This document shows, one piece after another, positions 1 to 7,762 of a stretch of 64,000 nucleotides of DNA; the stretch's first letter is position 1; each line of letters begins with the position of its first letter. A model generated the notes under the pieces. The model did no database searches. It worked only from the letters and a program-made list of their open reading frames with translations, and had not been told where the DNA came from. The stretch covers positions 1 through 64,000 of the forward strand of contig NZ_JAKSYI010000081.1 in the NCBI RefSeq assembly GCF_022829285.1. The letters are read 5' to 3'. The translations under genes were made by a program, and so were the position numbers. The stretch is from Methylobacterium sp. J-078 (lineage in GTDB: Bacteria > Pseudomonadota > Alphaproteobacteria > Rhizobiales > Beijerinckiaceae).

Positions 1-60
1 CATGCGAACGCCCCGACACCCACCAGGACACCCCGCCCGATGCGTTCCGCGTGTGACCAC

Positions 61-250
61 GACTGACGGCAGGTCTCCTGGCTCGCGGGTCACCGCCCTC
101 TCATCGTCTTCCCAGGTTCCGGGTCCTCACGGACCGTTCACCCAGTGACGTGTTGATGATGGGCTCGCGGCTTACAGTTGCGGGGGCAGCCGCGGCGTTG
201 GGGTTGCCCCCGCACCGCGTTCCCTTTTGATCCTCGTGAAGAAGAACCGT
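61..250 (-). promoter_or_regulatory. Cobalamin (B12) riboswitch upstream of a gene off the left edge
   Basis: Read on the minus strand, the segment carries the hallmarks of an adenosylcobalamin riboswitch. The B12-box-like element GCCAGGAGACCTGCC lies near 65-83, and CCCGCAACTGTAAGCCGCGA lies near 168-187. A GGGAACGCGGTG stretch precedes them near 214-228. It points leftwards, and an ATG on the minus strand sits at positions 3-1 with GGGG about seven bases upstream, so the controlled coding region probably begins at the window edge. No U-tract terminator is visible between the aptamer and that ATG, so control of translation initiation is more likely. The target is probably a cobalt/B12 uptake or B12-synthesis gene, but it cannot be seen. 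Confidence 0.9.
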
Positions 251-300
251 CCCGGCCAAGCTAGGCTTTGCGGGGGGTGGGCGTCAACAGGCCGCCGTTC

Positions 301-1176
301 TCAGAGAACCGGCATGGCGCCCGCCACCGTGATGAGGGCGCCGGAGGTGTAGCTGCTGTCCTCGGAAGCCAGCATCACGTAGGCGGACGCGAGTTCGGCC
401 GGCTGCCCGGGGCGCCCGAACGGCACCTGGCTGCCGAAGGACTTCACCGAATCCTCGCTCATCCCGGCGGGGATGAACGGCGTCCAGATCGGGCCCGGCA
501 GCACGCCGTTCACCCGGATGCCCTTTTCGGCCAGCAGCTGCGACAGGCTCAGCACCATGTTGCTGAGCGCCCCCTTGGTGGCGCTGTAGGCCATCAGCGA
601 GGGCATCGGGTGCTTGGAGTTCACCGAAGAGGTGAAGATCACCGAGGCGCCCGGCTTCAGGTGGGGGAGGGCCGCCTTGGTCACGTAGAACGGACCGAAC
701 ACATTGGTGCGGAAGTGATCCTCGAAGACCGCGTCCGCGATGGAATCCAGGCCCTGGTTGGGCTGCTGGAAGGCGCCGTTGTTGACGAGGATGTCGAGGC
801 GGCCGAAGGCCTCGACGGTCCGCGCCACGACCTCGCGGCCGTGGCCGGACTGCTTGAGGTCGCCGGGCAGCAGCAGGGCGCGGCGGCCCGCCTTTTCGAC
901 CCACGCGCCCACCGCCTCGGCGTCCCGCTGCTCCTCGGGGAGGTAGGCGATGGCGACGTCGGCGCCCTCGCGGGCATACGCGATCGCCACGGCACGGCCG
1001 ATGCCGCTGTCGCCGCCGGTGATCAGCGCGGCCTGGCCGGCGAGCTTGCCCGAGCCCTGGTAGCTCGTCTCGCCGTGATCCGGCTCCGGGGACATCCGGC
1101 CGGTCTTGCCGGGAAAACTCTGGGGCTGCCCCTCGAAGGGCGGGCGAGGATACTTCGACAGGGGATCGTGGGGCAC
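301..1176 (-). CDS. SDR-family oxidoreductase (YghA-type)
   Basis: This 291-residue short-chain dehydrogenase/reductase has a Rossmann nucleotide-binding motif, TGGDSGIGRAVA, and the catalytic Ser with YSATK. The NNG motif appears as LVNNGAF. The N-terminal extension, with KYPRPPF and later PDHGETSY, is typical of the YghA/GsiB-like general-stress SDR subgroup, which prefers NADP(H); the substrate is unknown. A longer frame runs upstream to 1260, but the GTG at 1176 is chosen because GGAGA precedes it and the family's N terminus starts there. It lies 43 bases downstream of the PAP2 phosphatase on the same strand, so the two are probably cotranscribed. The protein is expected in the cytosol. 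Confidence 0.88.
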   Translation of the reverse strand: MPHDPLSKYPRPPFEGQPQSFPGKTGRMSPEPDHGETSYQGSGKLAGQAALITGGDSGIGRAVAIAYAREGADVAIAYLPEEQRDAEAVGAWVEKAGRRALLLPGDLKQSGHGREVVARTVEAFGRLDILVNNGAFQQPNQGLDSIADAVFEDHFRTNVFGPFYVTKAALPHLKPGASVIFTSSVNSKHPMPSLMAYSATKGALSNMVLSLSQLLAEKGIRVNGVLPGPIWTPFIPAGMSEDSVKSFGSQVPFGRPGQPAELASAYVMLASEDSSYTSGALITVAGAMPVL

Positions 1177-1219
1177 GCGGCGTCTCCTGAGACGGGTTCG
1201 GCTTGGAGGGAATGCCGCG

Positions 1220-1837
1220 TCAACCGGGGGAATCCGCCGCCGTTCCAGCCGCGCGACCATTCCACCCGGCGCCCAAATGCGCCACCGCCTCGGCCGTGAA
1301 CCCGACTAGGGCGCCGGCGGTGACATCGGAGGGGAAGTGCGCGCCCCGCAGCACCTGGGCCGCCACGACGCCGAAGGCCGCCGCCGCGGCGACGCCCCGG
1401 ATCTCCGGATAGGCGCGACTGGCCGCGCACGCGACCGCGACGCTCATTGCCGAGTGCCCGGAGGGAAAGGATTGCCAGGGCCCGACATTGGGGCCGAACC
1501 AACCCTTCTCGTAGAGGCCCTCGTCCATCAGCACGTTGGGGCGCGTCCGGTGCACGATGCGCTTGACCGTGGTCTTCGTGGCCGCGGCCAGGATTCCGGA
1601 CGCGAGCATGTGGCGCCCGGTCGCCGCCAGGCGGCGGTTTCCGCTCAAAGCCCCCCAGGCCAGGGTGCCGGCGGAGAGGGCGAGCAGCCAGCGCCAGCCC
1701 CCGGCCTCGCTCGCCGCCGCCAGGGCCCGCACCCGCCGCGTGTCCTTGGCGCGCGCCAGGGACACGCCGAGGCGGACATCCCCCGCCTCCAGGCGCCGGG
1801 CGAGGCCGGCAGCATCCTTGATCATCGACGGGTCCAT
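1220..1837 (-). CDS. PAP2-superfamily membrane phosphatase
   Basis: This protein of about 205 residues carries the PAP2 signature. The first motif is KRIVHRTRP (K-x6-RP), the second is PSGH, and the third is RGAHFPSD, whose His and Asp complete the vanadium-haloperoxidase-like active site. Hydrophobic segments around the motifs indicate an inner-membrane protein. Such enzymes dephosphorylate lipid phosphates such as phosphatidic acid or undecaprenyl pyrophosphate; the substrate cannot be read from sequence. The start at 1837 (MDPSMIK) has GAGG directly against it; an alternative ATG lies at 1825. The gene heads a likely two-gene operon with the SDR gene downstream. Confidence 0.85.
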   Translation of the reverse strand: MDPSMIKDAAGLARRLEAGDVRLGVSLARAKDTRRVRALAAASEAGGWRWLLALSAGTLAWGALSGNRRLAATGRHMLASGILAAATKTTVKRIVHRTRPNVLMDEGLYEKGWFGPNVGPWQSFPSGHSAMSVAVACAASRAYPEIRGVAAAAAFGVVAAQVLRGAHFPSDVTAGALVGFTAEAVAHLGAGWNGRAAGTAADSPG

Positions 1838-1859
1838 CCTCGGGAAAAGCACGGCCGTA

Positions 1860-1884
1860 AACGCCGCGCCGCGCGGATCGTTCG
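1860..1884 (-). promoter_or_regulatory. Candidate EcfG-type promoter for the PAP2-SDR pair
   Basis: On the minus strand CGAAC is followed after 16 bases by CGTT. This is one mismatch from the alphaproteobacterial general-stress sigma factor EcfG consensus (GGAAC, about 16-18 bases, CGTT). Its position is about 25 bases ahead of the PAP2 start, and YghA-type SDRs are often stress-induced, which makes it plausible. The mismatch in the -35 element keeps confidence low. Confidence 0.35.
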
Positions 1885-1981
1885 AGGCCCCATGGATCCG
1901 CCCACCGCTGGGGAACGGCCGGGCCGATGCGGGTCGACCGGGAACCGATCCGCCACCGGGCGATTGACGGTTCATTGGAGT

Positions 1982-1998
1982 TGTTCTAATTAAGAACA
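1982..1998. promoter_or_regulatory. Perfect palindrome upstream of the four-cysteine mini-protein
   Basis: TGTTCT and AGAACA flank an AATTA centre, giving a perfect 6-bp inverted repeat about 38 bases before the start at 2036. The centre is AT-rich in otherwise GC-rich DNA, as expected for a repressor operator or a promoter-proximal regulator site. It does not match the alphaproteobacterial LexA box (GTTC-N7-GTTC). The regulator is unknown. Confidence 0.4.
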
Positions 1999-2035
1999 GC
2001 ACGGACGCCCCGGCGTCCGAACCTCGGAGATCATC

Positions 2036-2245
2036 ATGGCCAGCACCACCAACGCAGCCTGCGAGAGCTGCCGCTTCTTCGACGATCACAAGCTCAACGG
2101 CGGCATGGCGGCCGGGGACGAGGGCCTGTGCCGGTTCAACCCGCCCGTGAGCCAGCCCGAGCCGAAGTCGCCGGGCCTGTGGCCGGTGGTGGCGTCCAAG
2201 GATTGGTGCGGTCACTTCACCGCCGAGATGTCGGCGGCCGAGTAA
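2036..2245 (+). CDS. Small four-cysteine protein, unknown function
   Basis: A 69-residue protein with cysteines in a CESCRFF, CRFNPP and WCGHF arrangement (Cys 9, 12, 32 and 58). The spacing suggests binding of a metal ion or small cluster, but no function is known to me. The conserved-looking aromatic and proline residues around the cysteines resemble a small hypothetical family seen in Rhizobiales. There is no signal peptide, so it is expected in the cytosol. It is monocistronic, preceded by a palindrome at 1982-1998 and followed by a good terminator at 2304-2336. Confidence 0.75.
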   Translation: MASTTNAACESCRFFDDHKLNGGMAAGDEGLCRFNPPVSQPEPKSPGLWPVVASKDWCGHFTAEMSAAE

Positions 2246-2303
2246 GACGGACCCGTCGTCCGGGACCGCCAAGGTTTCACGTCAGGCGATGTTTCATGAC
2301 TGG

Positions 2304-2336
2304 AAAGGGCCGGTGCCGCGGGCGCCGGCCCTTTTC
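2304..2336 (+). terminator. Intrinsic terminator
   Basis: A 10-bp stem, AAAGGGCCGG paired with CCGGCCCTTT, encloses an 11-base loop and is followed by T residues. It ends the mini-protein transcript and can also work in the reverse direction. Confidence 0.8.
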
Positions 2337-2534
2337 GCGTGCGGGTCCGGGTTCGGGCCGATCGGCGAGGGCGGCGGGGCGTTTGCGGACCGGGCCTGCC
2401 GGAAATCTCGCGCCTCGGCCGGATGGCGGCCATGATCCCGTCACCTTCGCGTCGGAAGGCGTGCCGATCGCATGACGGGCGCTCGCCGCCCCGCGGGCGA
2501 GGGCGGATCGCCGCGGGGCGAGCGCAGAGGGTGA

Positions 2535-3197
2535 ATGGGAAGCATGACGAATCGATCGACCATCGTGGCTGCCGCACGCCGGCTGGCGCCGCTCGCCGGC
2601 CTTGCCGCCGCCCTCCTGCCGGGCCTCGCGCTGGCCGCCGCGCCGAACGATGCCAGCGGCACCTGGCTCACCGAGGATGGCCGCGCCCGCATCCGCACCG
2701 AGAAGTGCGGCCCGCAGAACACCAACCTGTGCGGCTACGTCGTCTGGCTGAAGGTGCCCCTGAACGACAAGGGCCAGCCCCGGGTCGACTTCAAGAACCC
2801 GGACCCGAAGAAGCAGGCCCGCCCCTCCCTCGGCCTGCAGCTCATCATGGGCCTGAAGCCGCAGCCGGACGGCCATTACGGCGGCAAGATCTACAACGCC
2901 GACGAGGGCAAGTTCTACGACGTGACGATGTGGTCCGACCAGCCGAGCGAACTCTCGGTGCGCGGCTGCCTGCTCGGCTTCCTGTGCGGTTCGCAGACCT
3001 GGAACCGGGTGAGCGACGTGGTGCCGGGCCAGCTCACCGGGCCGACCAACGGCCCGGGCGGCCCGCGCGCCGATGCCGAGTGGGCGCCCGCCCCCAAGGC
3101 TCCCGCCGCCGGAGCCGCCGCGACGGGCGGCACCAAGCCGGCGCCGAAGCCCGCCGCCAAGCCGGGCGCCGCCCCGGCCGCCCCGGTCGAGGAGTAG
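2535..3197 (+). CDS. DUF2147 exported protein
   Basis: This 220-residue protein starts with a signal peptide (hydrophobic LAGLAAALLPGLALA, cleavage near AAA). The mature part matches the DUF2147 pattern: GTWLTEDGRARI, a Cys-flanked LCGYVVWL, DxxNPD, GGKIYNADEGKFY and LSVRGCLLGFLCGSQTWNRV. DUF2147 proteins are periplasmic or surface beta-barrel-like proteins of unknown role, sometimes near stress or envelope genes. The last 50 residues are Ala/Pro/Lys-rich and likely disordered. AGAGG lies just before the chosen ATG; an ATG at 2544 is an equally acceptable start. Confidence 0.85.
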   Translation: MGSMTNRSTIVAAARRLAPLAGLAAALLPGLALAAAPNDASGTWLTEDGRARIRTEKCGPQNTNLCGYVVWLKVPLNDKGQPRVDFKNPDPKKQARPSLGLQLIMGLKPQPDGHYGGKIYNADEGKFYDVTMWSDQPSELSVRGCLLGFLCGSQTWNRVSDVVPGQLTGPTNGPGGPRADAEWAPAPKAPAAGAAATGGTKPAPKPAAKPGAAPAAPVEE

Positions 3198-3237
3198 AAC
3201 CGGCTTAACGCCGCCGCGCGCGCGGAACTTCAAGCCC

Positions 3238-3272
3238 GAACGCCGCCGTCCCGCCCGGGACGGCGGCGTTCG
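3238..3272. terminator. Bidirectional hairpin terminator
   Basis: A long perfect stem, GAACGCCGCCGTCCCG against its complement at 3255-3271, lies between the convergent DUF2147 and hydrolase genes. The U-tract is weak on the plus strand, but the stem is very stable. Confidence 0.7.
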
Positions 3273-3305
3273 GCGTTTCCGGTGCCGCAATCCAGCGGGC
3301 AGATC

Positions 3306-4532
3306 CTAATCGACGAGAGCCGCATAGGTCAGCACGCGCAGTTCGCGCCGCAGGGGCAGGGCCGAGGAGGGGATGAGCTGGGTCAGCAGGACCACGGCGA
3401 GGTCCTCGGCCGGGTCGACCCAGAAGGCGGTGCTGGCGAGGCCGCCCCAGGCCACCTCGCCCGGCGTGCCGACGATCTGGGCGCGGGCCGGATCTAGCAT
3501 CACCGAGAACCCCAGCCCGAAGCCGATGCCCGTATAGGCGGTCTCGGAGAAGCGCGGCTGGCCCATGGCGGCGAGATCCCCGTCGAGGTGGTTCGTCAGC
3601 ATGAGGTCGACGGTCTTGCGCCCGAGGAGGCGGGTGCCCTCGAGTTCGCCGCGCCCGAGCAGGAAGCGGCAGAAGCGCATGTAGTCAGCGGCCGTCGAGA
3701 CGAGGCCGCCGCCGCCCGAGGGGCAGGCCGGCGGGTTCGCGAAGCGGCTGCCCACCGCGTCGTCGTAGAGCTTCAGGGTGCGGTCCCGGAACAGGCTGTA
3801 ATTGGAGGCCAGGCGCGGGAGCTTGCCGGCGGGCACGAAGAAGTCGGTGTCGACCATGCCGAGCGGCGCGATCACGCGTTCGCGCAGAAAATCCGCAAAA
3901 TCCTGGCCCGAGACCACGGCCACGAGGTGCCCCAGCACGTCGGTTGCCACCGAGTAGTTCCACTCGGCGCCGGGCTGTGCCAGCAGGGGCTGCCGGGCGA
4001 GGCGGCCCACCACCTCGGCGAGGTTCGCCTCCTGGGCCTCGCCGAAATCGACGCCGTTCTGGCGGTAGAGGGCGTCCACGAGGGTCGCCTCCATGAAGCC
4101 GTAGGTGAGGCCGGAGGTGTGGGTGAGGAGGTCGCGGATGGTGATCGGGCGCCGCGCCGGCTCGCTGTCGAACTTCGCCCGGTTGCCGCCGGTGAGGACC
4201 CTGAGATCCGCGAAGTCCGGGAGGAAGCGGGTGATCGGATCGTCGAGCTGGAAGCGGCCCTCCTCGTAGAGCATCATCACCGCCACCGAGGTCAGCGGCT
4301 TCGTCATCGAGTAGATGCGCGCGATGGTGTCGGGGGCGAAGGGCTTGTCGCGGGCCATGTCGGCGCGGCCGTGCGCGCGGAAGAACGCGGTCTTGCCGCC
4401 CCGCGCCAGCATCACCGAGAGGCCCGCGACCTTGCCTGCCTCGACATTGGCCCGCATCCAGCCGTCGATGCGCTCCAGGCGATCCGGGCAGAGCCCGAGG
4501 GCCCCCGGCTCGCTTGCGGTCTCGCCCTGCAT
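3306..4532 (-). CDS. Beta-lactamase-fold serine hydrolase (EstB/class C-like)
   Basis: This is a 408-residue serine hydrolase of the beta-lactamase/penicillin-binding-protein superfamily. The nucleophile motif SMTK (Ser75-Lys78), a YSVATDVLG segment supplying the conserved tyrosine, and a late WGG motif in place of KTG are the usual pattern of EstB-type esterases and D-aminopeptidase-like relatives. No signal peptide is evident, which argues for a cytosolic esterase rather than a true beta-lactamase. The start at 4532 is preferred over 4568 because GGAG sits upstream at good spacing. It converges with the DUF2147 gene; the GNAT gene upstream is on the same strand, 77 bases away. Confidence 0.82.
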   Translation of the reverse strand: MQGETASEPGALGLCPDRLERIDGWMRANVEAGKVAGLSVMLARGGKTAFFRAHGRADMARDKPFAPDTIARIYSMTKPLTSVAVMMLYEEGRFQLDDPITRFLPDFADLRVLTGGNRAKFDSEPARRPITIRDLLTHTSGLTYGFMEATLVDALYRQNGVDFGEAQEANLAEVVGRLARQPLLAQPGAEWNYSVATDVLGHLVAVVSGQDFADFLRERVIAPLGMVDTDFFVPAGKLPRLASNYSLFRDRTLKLYDDAVGSRFANPPACPSGGGGLVSTAADYMRFCRFLLGRGELEGTRLLGRKTVDLMLTNHLDGDLAAMGQPRFSETAYTGIGFGLGFSVMLDPARAQIVGTPGEVAWGGLASTAFWVDPAEDLAVVLLTQLIPSSALPLRRELRVLTYAALVD

Positions 4533-4609
4533 GAATTCCGCTCCGTCCAGATCCGTCGCGCCCGGCATAGCGCCGGGCAGGGCCCGAGCAAACCCCGGCC
4601 CGGCGCCCG

Positions 4610-5095
4610 CTACGAATCACCAGCGCCGGGCGGAGTCCAGGCGAGGTCGTGGTGGAGGTCGCCTGCCCGTACGGTCGCGAAGCCGAGGCGCGCGTAGAGG
4701 CGGCGCGCACCCGCATTGTCCGCGCTCACCGCGAGGCGGAGCGGCAGCCCGGCGAGGCGCGCCGCCGCCATGGTCTCGTCGATCAGCCGGGTGCCGAGCC
4801 CGCGCCCGCGCCATTCCGGCAGGAGCACGATGTCCACGAGGGTGACGGCGTCGGCGCCCAGGTCGGTCACGATCCGGCCGATCGACGCGCCGTCCTGCGC
4901 GATCACTTCGAAGCGGGCGGCGGGATAGCGCGCCCGGTAGGTCGCGCGCTGCCCCGCGAAGCCCTGGCGCAGGAGCAGGTCGCGCAACGGCGGGTCGAGC
5001 CCGGCCAGGGGGAGGCCGTGGGCGGAAGCGAAGAGGACGAACAGGAACGCGCCGTCCGCTTCCGCCTCGGGGCGCCGATCGGGCTCCCGCGTCAT
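4610..5095 (-). CDS. GNAT-family N-acetyltransferase
   Basis: A 161-residue acetyltransferase with the acetyl-CoA-binding motif A, VDIVLLPEWRGRGLGTRLI, and motif B ending NAGARRLYARLGF. The protein fits a single GNAT domain with no other module. It begins 10 bases after the tail-collar gene on the same strand and is surely cotranscribed with it. Pairing of tail-collar proteins with a GNAT enzyme recurs in bacteria and suggests modification of a collar protein or an associated factor; the actual substrate is not known. Confidence 0.85.
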   Translation of the reverse strand: MTREPDRRPEAEADGAFLFVLFASAHGLPLAGLDPPLRDLLLRQGFAGQRATYRARYPAARFEVIAQDGASIGRIVTDLGADAVTLVDIVLLPEWRGRGLGTRLIDETMAAARLAGLPLRLAVSADNAGARRLYARLGFATVRAGDLHHDLAWTPPGAGDS

Positions 5096-5105
5096 GGCCT
5101 GCGCG

Positions 5106-5645
5106 TCATGGCCGGGGCGGGAAGATGCCCTGGAGCGCGATGATGAAGTTCACCGTCTGGTAGGGCTGCCGGTTCTCGTGCGGCTGGCTGCCGCCCTGGA
5201 GGGCGATCGTGCCGCCGCTCAGCTGAACCGGGCTCGCCGGACTGCCCGTGGTGAAGCTGTTGAAGGGCGTGTCCCCGGCCGGATTCTCGGTCTGCGCGAG
5301 ATTGGCGCCGGACGGCGCGCTCGTGGAACCGAGCGTGGCATCGGCATTCACGCCATGGGAATGGGCAGGCATCTGCGGAATCTGCAGCGTGACGCTCTCG
5401 ACGCCGCCGGACTGTCCCATCGGGTAGGGCTGGAGGCCGTTGCCCTGGCCCTGGTGAACCGGAACCCGGCTCCGCAGATCCGGCAGGGCGAAGGTTCTCA
5501 CGCCGTCGCCGCCGAACTGCGTTCCGAGCAGGGCGTAGAGTGCCGAATTGGTGCTGATCTGTAGAATCTGGCCGTTGCACAAGGCCCAGCCCTGGGGCGC
5601 GTAATTGAAGCCCACCATCCTGATTTCGCCGAGATACGGATCCAT
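5106..5645 (-). CDS. Phage-tail-collar-domain protein (microcystin-dependent-protein-like)
   Basis: This 179-residue protein opens with YLGEIRMVGFNYAPQGWAL, CNGQ, then LYALLGTQFGGDG and FALPDLRSRVPVH, the classic phage tail collar pattern. A PAHSHG motif and the C-terminal QPYQTVNFIIALQGIFP follow. The start at 5645 has GGGAGGA upstream. Such free-standing collar proteins are not part of a phage here; no other tail genes are nearby. Family members form trimeric fibres or are secreted, but the role is unknown. It is cotranscribed with the GNAT gene and divergent from the Hint-domain gene. Confidence 0.85.
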   Translation of the reverse strand: MDPYLGEIRMVGFNYAPQGWALCNGQILQISTNSALYALLGTQFGGDGVRTFALPDLRSRVPVHQGQGNGLQPYPMGQSGGVESVTLQIPQMPAHSHGVNADATLGSTSAPSGANLAQTENPAGDTPFNSFTTGSPASPVQLSGGTIALQGGSQPHENRQPYQTVNFIIALQGIFPPRP

Positions 5646-6055
5646 CGCTTCCTCCCGTCTTCTTGTCTCGATCTTGTGTCTTCGTGATCCTGCCGGCGCC
5701 CGGCCGTCTCGGCGCGGTCGAACGCGGGAGCGCGATGCCGCCCGCCCCGTTCCCGGCATCGACGCAATCTGTGCTCAGATGTCACCCGCAGGCGAATCCT
5801 CAGGTTGCACCCACGGCATCAAGACAGAAGCCGTTTCGCTTGTCACTAGACTTCACGCCTTTGCAATCAGGATTACGTTCCTGGCGCGAACGGGCGCAAC
5901 CCAAGATTGTTGCGACAATACAACATCGAACGAGATAGTGGATTCCGGGCATTCCGCCGAGAAGGAATAAAGCTTAGGCTTCATACCAATGCACGAGTCG
6001 CCGGTTTCGATTCCTGCAACGTCATATTCAATGATGTCGAATCGAGGGTTGGGCG
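5646..6055. other. Divergent intergenic region, AT-richer than its surroundings
   Basis: This 410-base gap separates the divergent tail-collar and Hint genes. From about 5780 to 6050 it is clearly less GC-rich than the rest of the window. No convincing gene, terminator or defined promoter could be picked out. The base composition may reflect horizontally acquired DNA or two promoters with regulator sites. Confidence 0.5.
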
Positions 6056-7582
6056 ATGGCTACTGTCAACTATACCTACGAGTTCACCACGAACGGAAAC
6101 ACGGGCGTCATCACGCTCACCGTCGATACGACGGTACTCTATACCTACAGTGCGAGCGGGAATTTTCAGGGATATCCGATCACCGGGATCAGCGGCAGCT
6201 TCAACGGTCAGACCATTACCGGGTTGCTTCCGTCCAACAACACGACACAGGGCGGCACCCCCGCGACGGCTGACGGGACCGCGAACGGAGGCGGTGCGGC
6301 CGGCACGTACAACAACGTGTTCTGGCTCGACGACAGCCAGGGCAACGGCGGCACCGCAGCCAGTGGAAAGGCGAGCATCTACGGCCTCGACAACCGGGGT
6401 GTCGCCTTCAGGGCCGGCGGAACCGACTACCGCATCTCCAAGCAGAGCGCCTCCAACACCAACTTCATCTATCAGTCGAACGGCACGGCGTCCCAGCCGA
6501 CCACCTTCGATCAGGCGGATTCCAACGTGCCCTGCTACGTCACCGGCACGCGCATCCGCACGGCGCGCGGCGAGGTCGCCGTCGAGGATCTGGCGGTGGG
6601 TGACCTCGCCGTGACGGCGTCCGGCGCCGAGCGACTGATCCGCTGGATCGGCCACAGGACGGTCGAATGCGCCCGTTACAGCGACCCCTGCACGGCCTGG
6701 CCCGTGCGCATCGCGGCCCATGCCTTCGGGGACGGCAAGCCCGCCCGCGACCTCCAGGTCTCGCCGGCCCACGCCCTCTGCGTGGACCTCCTGGGCGAGG
6801 TCCTCATCCCGGCAAACGCCCTCGTCAACGGCACCACGATCACGCAGGAGCCGGTCGAACGCGTCACCTACTGGCACGTCGAACTCGACAGCCACGACAT
6901 TCTCATGGCCGAGAACATGCCGGCCGAGAGCTACCTCGACCTGAGCAATCGCGGCTTCTTCGTCGAGGCCGACACCATCGACCTGACGCTCGGGCCGGAC
7001 GCGCCGGCCGCCCACGGCACCGCCGACTTCTGCCGCCCCTTCCATGCGAGCGGTCCATTGGTCGATCTCGTGCGGGCCCGCCTGCGGGAACGCGCCGAGG
7101 CCGAAGGCTGGCGGCTCGTCGAGGCGCCCTGGGCCGACCTGCACCTCGTGGCTGACGGGCAGGAGATCCACGCCGATGTGGAAGGGCTCACCGCCCGCTT
7201 CGTCCTGCCGGCCGAGGCGCGCGACGTCACCCTCGTCTCGCAGGCCAGCCCGCCCGCCCAGGTCGCGGCCGGCATGACGGATCTGCGTCGCCTCGGCGTC
7301 TCGCTCGCCGCGCTCACGATCGATGACGGCCTGACCGGCGCCCGCGCCATCGCGCTGGACGATGCGCGGCTCGGCGCGGGCTTCCACGCGGTCGAGGGGG
7401 ATGGCACCGTGCTCTGGCGCTGGACCGATGGCGCGGCGCTGCTTCCGGCCTCCCTGTGGGCGGGCTGCCGAGGCACGGTGTTCCTGCGGCTGACGCTGAC
7501 GCATGCCGCCCCGCCGCGCTGGGTCGGACCGCGCGCGGCGGCCGATGCGGTCGATCCGACGGAAGTCCGCCACTGCGCCTGA
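6056..7582 (+). CDS. Hint-domain (hedgehog/intein, Hint_2-like) protein
   Basis: A 508-residue protein in three parts. Residues 1-155 are Gly/Thr/Asn-rich and beta-prone, without Cys, like a secreted structural domain. A Hint domain begins at Cys160 (CYVTGTRIRTARGEVAVEDL), continues with LQVSPAHALCV and the block DSHDILMAENMPAESYLD, and ends near residue 310. Residues 320-508 form an additional C-terminal domain. Hint domains can cleave the chain N-terminal to the catalytic Cys; whether this one does is inference. GAGGG lies 8 bases before the ATG. It is divergent from the collar gene. Confidence 0.83.
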   Translation: MATVNYTYEFTTNGNTGVITLTVDTTVLYTYSASGNFQGYPITGISGSFNGQTITGLLPSNNTTQGGTPATADGTANGGGAAGTYNNVFWLDDSQGNGGTAASGKASIYGLDNRGVAFRAGGTDYRISKQSASNTNFIYQSNGTASQPTTFDQADSNVPCYVTGTRIRTARGEVAVEDLAVGDLAVTASGAERLIRWIGHRTVECARYSDPCTAWPVRIAAHAFGDGKPARDLQVSPAHALCVDLLGEVLIPANALVNGTTITQEPVERVTYWHVELDSHDILMAENMPAESYLDLSNRGFFVEADTIDLTLGPDAPAAHGTADFCRPFHASGPLVDLVRARLRERAEAEGWRLVEAPWADLHLVADGQEIHADVEGLTARFVLPAEARDVTLVSQASPPAQVAAGMTDLRRLGVSLAALTIDDGLTGARAIALDDARLGAGFHAVEGDGTVLWRWTDGAALLPASLWAGCRGTVFLRLTLTHAAPPRWVGPRAAADAVDPTEVRHCA

Positions 7583-7762
7583 TCCGCCGACGACCGGACC
7601 GACCGGTGGCCCGGCTTCGCGCGCCGGCTCTGCCCCCGGTCGGAACGGACCCGCATCCCCCTGCGGCGTTTAACCCCGATACCGAACTTCGGTGAGCCCG
7701 CCCCATCGGTCCGGCTCACGGACCCCTGATCTGAGCCGTGGGACCGGAAGCGCCCCCGCGGC

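Noticed and set aside
1957-1990. Possible LexA box near the mini-protein gene
   Set aside because: The two GTTC half-sites are separated by nine bases, not the seven required in alphaproteobacteria.
5106-5645. Prophage remnant suggested by the tail-collar domain
   Set aside because: No integrase, capsid, portal, other tail genes or attachment sites nearby; free-standing collar proteins are common.
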